DNA of 57,547 nucleotides from an uncultured Campylobacter sp. (GTDB lineage: Bacteria > Campylobacterota > Campylobacteria > Campylobacterales > Campylobacteraceae): assembly GCA_937990735.1 (NCBI GenBank), contig CALKQT010000096.1, positions 1 through 57,547 on the forward strand, read 5' to 3'. The notes beneath the pieces were generated by a model. The model was not told where the DNA came from. It ran no database searches and saw nothing but the letters and a program-made list of their open reading frames with translations. Position numbers and translations under genes: made by a program. Every line of letters begins with the position of its first letter. Position 1 is the first letter of the stretch. Shown piece by piece: positions 51,805 to 57,547 of this stretch.

Positions 51805-53835
51805 TTGAAAACGCTAAAGCAATTTTTTGAAATTCTACGTCCGCACTGGTTCGGCAAGGGCGCGGCGAAGCTGTGGGCGCTGCTGCTGATCGCGCTTGGT
51901 TTTAGCCTCGCTATCATCAAAATCAGCGTGCTGATGAACGCGTGGGATAAGCGCTTTTACGACGCGCTAAGCGAGCTTAAAGGCGAGCTGATCCCCGCGC
52001 TCGTGGGCGAGTTTTTGCTCTACACGGCGCTCATCGTGCTTTTCATCGTCTGCGGCAGCTGGCTTCGCAAACTGCTCGTAATCGTCTGGCGCGAGCGGCT
52101 AAGCGCGATGATGGAGCGCAAATGGCTGCATAACGCAAACTTCTACCGCACGAGCCTTGATGGAAATTTCAGCGCCGGGGGCGGATCAAATTTAGAAAAA
52201 CCTGGCAACGTAAATTTAAACGAGCACGGCGACGAAAATTTTAAAAATTTAAAAGACGCGGGAAATTTCAAAGAGCATTTTGGGCGAGATACGGGCGGCT
52301 TTAATGAACGTGCGGTGCCTGCGAGCGATCGCGCAGAGTATCTTGCAAGCGAGGCGAGTGGCACCGATGTGAACGAAAATTTAAACCAGCAGCGTGAGGA
52401 AGATTTTAAAGAATATTGGGGACGAGATACGGGTAATTTAAACGAACGTGCGGCGTCCGTGAGGGCGCGGGCTGGGTGCCCCGCAACTGAAGCGGATGCC
52501 AAAGGTTCGTTTAAAGCTTCCGAAGACCGGAGAATTGCAAAGCTAGACAACCCCGATCAGCGTATCGCCGAGGACAGCTTGCTGCTCGTGCAAAAAAGCG
52601 TCGATCTCGTAAAATCGCTCGTCTATAATCTCGCCAAGCTCATCGCCTTCGTTGCGATATTGTGGCAAGTCTCGAAGGTACTGAAATTTGAAATTTTCGG
52701 CATGCGCTTTGAGATCGAAGGCTTTTTGCTCTACGTAGCGCTCCTTTATACGCTGCTTTGCTCGCTGATTACGCATCTCATCGGGCGCAGGCTTAGGGGG
52801 CTAAATTTTGTCAAGCAGCGCGCCGAAGCCGATTATCGCTCGAACCTACTGCTAGTGCGCGAAAATGCAGAAGCCGTAGCCTTTATGCGCGGAGAGGATG
52901 CCGAGCGCGGCCGCTTCCGCGCGAGCTTCGGCGAGATCATGAGAAACTGGCGCAGCATCATGAATACGGAATTCCGCCTCGAATGCTTTTCGGCAAGCTA
53001 CCTAAAAATCACGAATTTAATCCCGATCTTTGCCTGCTTGCCGCTGTATTTGTCGCGCGCGATGAGCTTTGGCGACATGATGCAGGCGCGCTCGGCATTT
53101 TACAGCGTGCAGGACGGATTTGCGTGGTTTATGGATTATTACAAGCAGATCATGGAGTGGGCGGCGAGCGTGCAGAGGATCTATGAGTTCATCTCGCGCA
53201 TGGACGGCGAGAGCGCAAATCTGCGTGCTTGCGTCAAACAAAGCGACGAAAATTCCGCTCGTTGCGAGAGCTTGTCGGTCTTCACGCCTGCGGGCGAGCC
53301 GCTGATCGAGGATCTATGTTTTGAGCTTGTGCCCGGGCAGTTTATAATGCTGCGAGGCAAGAGCGGCGCGGGCAAAAGCACGGCTCTGCGCTATGCGGCG
53401 GGTCTTTGGAGATACGGCCGTGGCGAGATCAGCCTGCCGCGCACGGGTGTGATGTTTATCCCGCAAAAGCCCTATCTGGCGCCGCTTAGCCTAAAGGAGC
53501 TTATCGCTTATCCGCAGCCGCCGCGCGCAGACGACGCGGAATTTTTAGAAATTTTGCGTAGCGTAGGACTTAAGAAATTTGCTCGTATGCTAAACTCGCG
53601 CGCCGATTACGTTAAAATTTTAAGCGGCGGAGAGGCGCAGCGGCTCAGTTTCGCACGTATTCATTACCACAAGCCGAGCTTTGTTTTTGCCGACGAGATC
53701 ACATCCGCGCTCGATCCCGGCTCTGCGCGCGAGCTGCTACTAGGGCTACGCGCGGATCTGCCGAGGCTCGGCATGCTAGCGATCGTGCATCAGACGGGGC
53801 TTGAGGACATATTCGAGCGGACGATAGAGCTTTAA
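51805..53835 (+). CDS. SbmA/YddA-type ABC transporter with large insert
   Basis: Membrane-ATPase fusion, 676 residues. The N-terminal transmembrane part (ABC_membrane_2/SbmA-like) starts at FFEILRPHWF and has the motif DNPDQRIAED (about 248-257). The ATPase has Walker A GKSGAGKST (about 517-525), signature LSGGEAQRLSFAR and Walker B FVFADEITSALD. Family members export or import peptide-like compounds or vitamin B12. Residues about 116-246, between FYR and DNPDQR, are an extra segment with two copies of a 30-residue unit, 46 residues apart. The start is TTG 51805 by the SD AAAGAGA. Confidence 0.85.
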   Translation: MKTLKQFFEILRPHWFGKGAAKLWALLLIALGFSLAIIKISVLMNAWDKRFYDALSELKGELIPALVGEFLLYTALIVLFIVCGSWLRKLLVIVWRERLSAMMERKWLHNANFYRTSLDGNFSAGGGSNLEKPGNVNLNEHGDENFKNLKDAGNFKEHFGRDTGGFNERAVPASDRAEYLASEASGTDVNENLNQQREEDFKEYWGRDTGNLNERAASVRARAGCPATEADAKGSFKASEDRRIAKLDNPDQRIAEDSLLLVQKSVDLVKSLVYNLAKLIAFVAILWQVSKVLKFEIFGMRFEIEGFLLYVALLYTLLCSLITHLIGRRLRGLNFVKQRAEADYRSNLLLVRENAEAVAFMRGEDAERGRFRASFGEIMRNWRSIMNTEFRLECFSASYLKITNLIPIFACLPLYLSRAMSFGDMMQARSAFYSVQDGFAWFMDYYKQIMEWAASVQRIYEFISRMDGESANLRACVKQSDENSARCESLSVFTPAGEPLIEDLCFELVPGQFIMLRGKSGAGKSTALRYAAGLWRYGRGEISLPRTGVMFIPQKPYLAPLSLKELIAYPQPPRADDAEFLEILRSVGLKKFARMLNSRADYVKILSGGEAQRLSFARIHYHKPSFVFADEITSALDPGSARELLLGLRADLPRLGMLAIVHQTGLEDIFERTIEL

Positions 53836-54743
53836 ATTTCATCGTTTAAATTTCACGCTGCAGGGATTTCGCCTTTAAATTCATATCTTTTTAAATCCAG
53901 ATTTATTAAAATTACTCATTTATATTAAGCGGCGATAAAATTTAGCCGAGACGCTCGGTGCCTGTGCGCATGAGTAATTAGCGCTCGCTACATAGGCGCA
54001 GAGGCTCGCATCCGTATGTGCTCGGACATACATGCAGTCGTCAGCACGGCGGCGCCATGGGCCATACGACTACGCGGCGGCGAGCGGCTTGGAGGTCGGT
54101 AGCCGGCGCACGATCGCGATTTTGTGCGAAATTAAGTCGGTAAAATTTAAACGCAAGATGATCTGCCGAGGAGACGCCGCCTAGATAAAATTTTAAACCG
54201 AGCCGCGATCGGTAGCGTAACGGCGTGCTAAATGAGCGGGCTGCGGCAGCCGCGCATCGCGCCGCTGCCGCGATAAGTCGGTAGCGCGTCGGATGGCGCG
54301 TAACACATCGGCGGCGCAGACGGCACGCCGTAGTCGAGAAGCGGAGCGGCGATACGTACCTACTCGGCGCCGTATGACATAACCTTCGCTCGTGCAAATC
54401 ATCATCGTAACGGCGCTACGATCGAAGCGATCAGTACGGCCGCGACGGCGGATCGGCAGTACAAAGCGGCGCGGCGTAATTACGGCGATCACAGCATAAA
54501 ATGCCGCAATATGGCAACCGCGATCGACAGGATGCGTATGTGGGCAAAGCGCAGTGCAAGTAGCGCAAACGCCGCGATACAATGATGGCGATCCGCGGAG
54601 CGTATAAGTGAAGCAGTGGTGCGGGCGGCGCAACAACGCCGAGGTGATACGATAGCGGCGACCGACGGGACGTAGCGCCACCGTAGCGTTCGCGGGCGCT
54701 ACGCCTAAGCCGCTAAATTTTAAAAACGAGACAAGGAGATTTG
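53836..54743. other. GC-rich gene-free stretch
   Basis: About 900 bases, of which roughly 54000-54700 are markedly richer in CG words (GCGGCG, CGATCG, CGGTAGC) and poor in AAATTT compared with other gaps. Open frames here (for example 54193-54681 minus) are Arg/Ala-rich and without SD. I do not see a structured RNA by eye. Different origin or a compositional island is possible. Confidence 0.5.
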
Positions 54744-55232
54744 ATGCTTAATGCGGGGATTGTTTATAAATTTGCGCTCATCGTGCTGCTAGGCTGTGCG
54801 CTTTGTATTTTAGGCTTTTCGGGCGCCTACTTTGCGCGCGGCGAATACGACGAAGCATGGATGAGCCTGCATAAGATCGCGGGATTCGGTCTGCTTTGCG
54901 TCGCGATTTTGCACGTGATTACTAGGCGAAAGAAGCTCATAAAGCTCTGGGGCGAGTTTTTGGACGTGGTTTTGAGCCGCAAAAATCCCGGCTTTTGTAA
55001 TATGGATCGCATCATCGGCGCGATCGAGCCTTATAATATCAGAGAGATTGCCGGTAAAATGGGCTTTAGTGCGGACGAGCTCGCTAAGATTTTGAAATCA
55101 AACGGTATCAAGCTTGTAAGCGCAGATCAAGGCCTGCGCGAGCTTGCGAAGTTTAACGACGAAAAAATTTTCTTCATCTTGGTGCTTTTGATCGAGGCAA
55201 AATTCGGCAAAGCGGGTGGATGTAAGGTCTAA
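54744..55232 (+). CDS. Small membrane protein with two helices and cytosolic domain
   Basis: A 162-residue protein. Residues 6-28 and about 43-60 are membrane segments with LHKIAGFGLLCVAILHVITRR, a DUF4405-like haem-site pattern with two His. The C-terminal part (about 85-160) is helical and may be a DNA-binding-like or dimer domain (MGFSADELAKILKSNGIKL). SD AAGGAG and ATG 54744 (a TTG three bases earlier is too close). Function unknown. Confidence 0.65.
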   Translation: MLNAGIVYKFALIVLLGCALCILGFSGAYFARGEYDEAWMSLHKIAGFGLLCVAILHVITRRKKLIKLWGEFLDVVLSRKNPGFCNMDRIIGAIEPYNIREIAGKMGFSADELAKILKSNGIKLVSADQGLRELAKFNDEKIFFILVLLIEAKFGKAGGCKV

Positions 55233-55243
55233 ATTTTAAAAGG

Positions 55244-56311
55244 CTAATAGCCCGCGTTTGCGATCGCCTCGGCTTGAGAGTGCGCGATGAGCGGATCGAT
55301 GATCTCGTCGAACAAGCCGCCCGCCATGATCGCGTCTAGGCGGTAAAGCGTTAAATTTATGCGGTGGTCGCTGATGCGGTTTTGCGGATAGTTGTAGGTA
55401 CGAATTCGCCCCGAGCGGTCGCCGGTGCCCACCTGATCCTTGCGATCTTTGCGCTCTTTTTCTAAGCGCTCCTGCTCCTGCATATCGTAAAGGCGCGCCT
55501 TCAGCACCTTCATCGCCGCCTCTTTGTTTTTGTGCTGATCCTTGCCGTCTTGGTTGGTGACGACTAAACCGGTCGGGATGTGAGTGATGCGAACGGCGCT
55601 ATCGGTGGTATTTACGGACTGCCCGCCGTGACCGGAGCTGCGCATAACGTCGATGCGAAGGTCGTTCGGATTGATCTGTATCTCGCTATCCTCGATCTCG
55701 GGCATCACGGCGACGGTGATCGCGGAGGTATGCACCCTGCCCTGGCTCTCCGTTTCGGGGACGCGCTGCACGCGGTGGGTGCCGCCTTCAAATTTCAGCC
55801 GCGAATACGCTCCCGCGCCCTTTACGAGCAAGATCGCTTCTTTATAACCGCCGACGCTGCCTTCGCTGGTGCTTACGATCTCGCATTTATAACCGCGAAG
55901 ATCGGCGTAGCGCAGATATGCGCCGAGTAGGTCGCCCGCAAACAGCGCCGCTTCGTCGCCGCCTGTACCAGCGCGGATCTCTAAAAAGATATTCTTATCG
56001 TCGTTGGGGTCTTTAGGAAGCAGTAAAATTTTGATTTTTTCTTCAAGCTGCGGCTTTTGCGTCTCTAAGCTTTTAAGCTCCTCTTTAGCTAGCTCGCCGA
56101 GATCGGCATCGCTCAGCAGGGCTTTGTTTTCTTCGATCTGATTTAAAATTTTAAGATACTCGCTAGCCGCCTCTTTGATCGGCTCGATACTGCGCTGCTC
56201 CTTAGATAGCGCCGTCATATTAGCGATATCCGCGGTAACTGCGGGATCGCTAAGCATGCGCGAAAGCTCGTCGTAGCGATCCAAAAAAGGCTTTAGTTTA
56301 TCGGCTAGCAT
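55244..56311 (-). CDS. prfA: Peptide chain release factor 1
   Basis: Ends translation at UAA and UAG; 355 residues. The catalytic GGQ lies in RSSGHGGQSVNTTDSAVRITH, where Gln is the site methylated by PrmC in relatives. The stop-codon-reading PxT motif is RVPETESQGRVHTS. The N-terminal helices and core are all present. SD-like region is weak upstream of ATG 56311. Gene order prfA after rpsT is known from Campylobacterota. Confidence 0.97.
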   Translation of the reverse strand: MLADKLKPFLDRYDELSRMLSDPAVTADIANMTALSKEQRSIEPIKEAASEYLKILNQIEENKALLSDADLGELAKEELKSLETQKPQLEEKIKILLLPKDPNDDKNIFLEIRAGTGGDEAALFAGDLLGAYLRYADLRGYKCEIVSTSEGSVGGYKEAILLVKGAGAYSRLKFEGGTHRVQRVPETESQGRVHTSAITVAVMPEIEDSEIQINPNDLRIDVMRSSGHGGQSVNTTDSAVRITHIPTGLVVTNQDGKDQHKNKEAAMKVLKARLYDMQEQERLEKERKDRKDQVGTGDRSGRIRTYNYPQNRISDHRINLTLYRLDAIMAGGLFDEIIDPLIAHSQAEAIANAGY

Positions 56312-56335
56312 TTAAATTTTATGCGTAAGGGGCGC

Positions 56336-56608
56336 TTACGCAGCGGTTTTTAAAGAATTTACAAGTTTGGCTAGGCGGCTTACTTTTCTGCTCGCGGTCT
56401 GTTTTTTCAAAAAGCCCCTGCTTACGAAGCTGTGAAAGCTTTCATTAGCCGTTCTTAGAGCCTGAGTCGCTGCGTCTAGATCCTTGCTCTCGACCGCCTC
56501 TCTTACGGCTTTTGTGATATTTTTTACTCTGGTGCGATAAAATCTATTTCGCTCCGTTCTTTTTATGGTTTGTCTCGCGCGTTTTTCGGCGGATTTGTGA
56601 TTTGCCAT
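56336..56608 (-). CDS. rpsT: 30S ribosomal protein S20
   Basis: 90-residue primary 16S-binding protein: MANHKSAEKRARQTIKRTER, NRFYRTRVKNITKAVREAV. Normal length and charge. SD AAAGGA upstream of ATG 56608. It lies 24 bases before prfA, so the two are likely co-transcribed. Confidence 0.97.
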   Translation of the reverse strand: MANHKSAEKRARQTIKRTERNRFYRTRVKNITKAVREAVESKDLDAATQALRTANESFHSFVSRGFLKKQTASRKVSRLAKLVNSLKTAA

Positions 56609-56726
56609 AACGTTCCTTTTCGGTTAAATTTGAACCTGCGATTATACGTAAAAAATATTTAATCGACGCTTAATTTAAGTAAATTTTAAATATAGTTTAA
56701 ATTTATTAAGATTAAACTTTTTCTGG

Positions 56727-56732
56727 TAGAAT
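56727..56732 (+). promoter_or_regulatory. Predicted -10 box of glmM
   Basis: TGGTAGAAT has a TG extension and a TAGAAT hexamer, with a start predicted near 56739, 22 bases before the glmM ATG. Confidence 0.45.
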
Positions 56733-56760
56733 TTCATGATTTTTATACAAGGATTTGATA

Positions 56761-57547
56761 ATGAAACTTTTCGGGACGGACGGCGTACGAGGCAAAGCGG
56801 GAGAATTTTTGACCGCCGAGCTTGCGATGCGCGTAGCGATGGCAGCGGGAATTTATTTTAGGAAAAATTCCGTTACGAATATGATTTTAGTCGGCAAAGA
56901 TACCCGCAGAAGCGGCTATATGATAGAAACCGCGATAGTAGCGGGCCTTACTTCGGTGGGCTATAACGTCCGCCAGATCGGACCGATGCCTACTCCTGCG
57001 ATTGCCTTTCTTACGGAGGATATGCGCTGCGATGCGGGCATCATGATAAGCGCGAGCCACAATCCATACTACGACAACGGCATTAAATTTTTCAACAGCG
57101 AAGGCTTTAAACTCGACGAAAAAGAGGAAGCGCAGATCGAAAAAATTTATTTCAGCGACGATCTAATCGCCGAGGCGCGCACAAAAATGATGCAAATCGG
57201 CGCCGCAAAGCGCGTGGACGACGTCATCGGCAGATACATCGTGCATATTAAAAATTCCTTTCCGAAGCAAAAGACGCTACACGGGCTTCGCGTCGTGCTT
57301 GATTGCGCAAACGGAGCAAGCTACAGGGTCGCACCTACGGTATTTAATGAGCTGGGAGCCGAAACTATCGTCATCGGCGACGAGCCTAACGGCAAAAATA
57401 TTAATGATGCTTGCGGCGCGCTAAGCCCGCAAAATTTAGCCTCGGAGGTCAAAAGATTACGCGCCGATGTCGGCTTTGCCTTTGACGGAGATGCCGACAG
57501 ACTCGTAGTCGTGGACGAAAACGGCGAGATCATCCACGGCGACGCGC
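56761..57547 (+). CDS. glmM: Phosphoglucosamine mutase (5' part; continues past the window)
   Basis: Converts glucosamine-6-phosphate to glucosamine-1-phosphate for UDP-GlcNAc, hence for peptidoglycan and LOS. The phosphoserine motif ISASHNPYYDNG is at about residue 98-109, and the metal-binding loop DGDADR near 243. The start MKLFGTDGVRGKAGEF is typical. SD AAGGAT. The frame is open to the last base, so about 262 residues of the usual ~445 are present. Confidence 0.96.
   Translation, partial: MKLFGTDGVRGKAGEFLTAELAMRVAMAAGIYFRKNSVTNMILVGKDTRRSGYMIETAIVAGLTSVGYNVRQIGPMPTPAIAFLTEDMRCDAGIMISASHNPYYDNGIKFFNSEGFKLDEKEEAQIEKIYFSDDLIAEARTKMMQIGAAKRVDDVIGRYIVHIKNSFPKQKTLHGLRVVLDCANGASYRVAPTVFNELGAETIVIGDEPNGKNINDACGALSPQNLASEVKRLRADVGFAFDGDADRLVVVDENGEIIHGDA

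Noticed and set aside
54193..54681. 162-codon open frame in the GC-rich island
   Set aside because: Arg/Ala/Cys-rich product without any domain or SD; likely a compositional artefact.
1..57547. tRNA, rRNA, IS element or prophage
   Set aside because: No T-arm GTTCRANNC pattern with matching arms, no transposase or integrase frame, and no phage structural genes were seen.

Overview
The window looks like chromosomal DNA of a Campylobacterota member, most likely one of the GC-richer (oral-type) Campylobacter species. The evidence is the gene content (CjaA/Peb1-type binding proteins, HP0495-type DUF493, DsbI-like protein, TorA/monohaem cytochrome pairs), Sec and Tat signals typical of the group, short SD-led operons, and intergenic DNA saturated with AAATTT/AAAATTC words. 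This assignment rests on recognised proteins only; no database search was run. No tRNA, rRNA, IS element, prophage or CRISPR array was found.

Layout. 1-5.8 kb: a frameshifted gene remnant, an RluA-type pseudouridine synthase with a large insert, purB, and an outer-membrane barrel protein. 5.8-10.4 kb: a DASS-family anion transporter, then a complete polar-amino-acid ABC importer (two permeases, ATPase, lipoprotein receptor). 11-20 kb: DUF3137 protein, PatB/MalY lyase with DUF3737 protein, a His-tailed secreted protein, a DUF1508 protein with an EF-hand-like partner, a candidate small RNA, then moaC-DUF493-helical protein. 20-26 kb: M48 lipoprotein protease, CNNM/CorC protein, NSS amino-acid symporter, an unknown membrane protein. 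26-40 kb: two paralogous TorA-type S/N-oxide reductase systems. The first is a three-gene operon (DsbB-like membrane protein, cytochrome c, reductase). The second is cytochrome c plus reductase, divergent from a Crp/Fnr-type regulator. Between them lie hutX, two small-protein loci, a TM2 protein and tpx. 40-47 kb: an ankyrin-like lipoprotein, two tandem orphan binding proteins, and an AT-rich one-strand array of small immunity-like genes. 47-57.5 kb: a SemiSWEET pseudogene with an amber codon, a tandem universal stress protein, a TonB-dependent siderophore receptor, an SbmA/YddA-type ABC exporter with a large insert, a GC-rich gene-free stretch, prfA, rpsT and the start of glmM.

How genes may work together. 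MoaC supplies molybdenum cofactor for the two Tat-exported reductases, which would take electrons through their monohaem cytochromes and help respiration at low oxygen. The second Tor operon has a near-perfect palindrome of 5-4-5 geometry centred at -41.5 from a predicted start, exactly where a class II Crp/Fnr activator binds, and a Crp/Fnr gene lies next door. TonB receptor and HutX point to iron and haem supply.

Most unusual observations: (1) two tandem ~127-bp units at 35564-35828 whose three outer helices were replaced by different but still complementary sequences while loops stayed the same, i.e. a covarying structured element, with looser relatives elsewhere in the window; (2) the -41.5 palindrome and its neighbouring regulator; (3) a DsbB-family protein whose catalytic CxxC is TxxS although the second cysteine pair is kept; (4) a compact sRNA candidate with a CCUCC anti-Shine-Dalgarno stretch; (5) in-frame low-complexity inserts in conserved enzymes.
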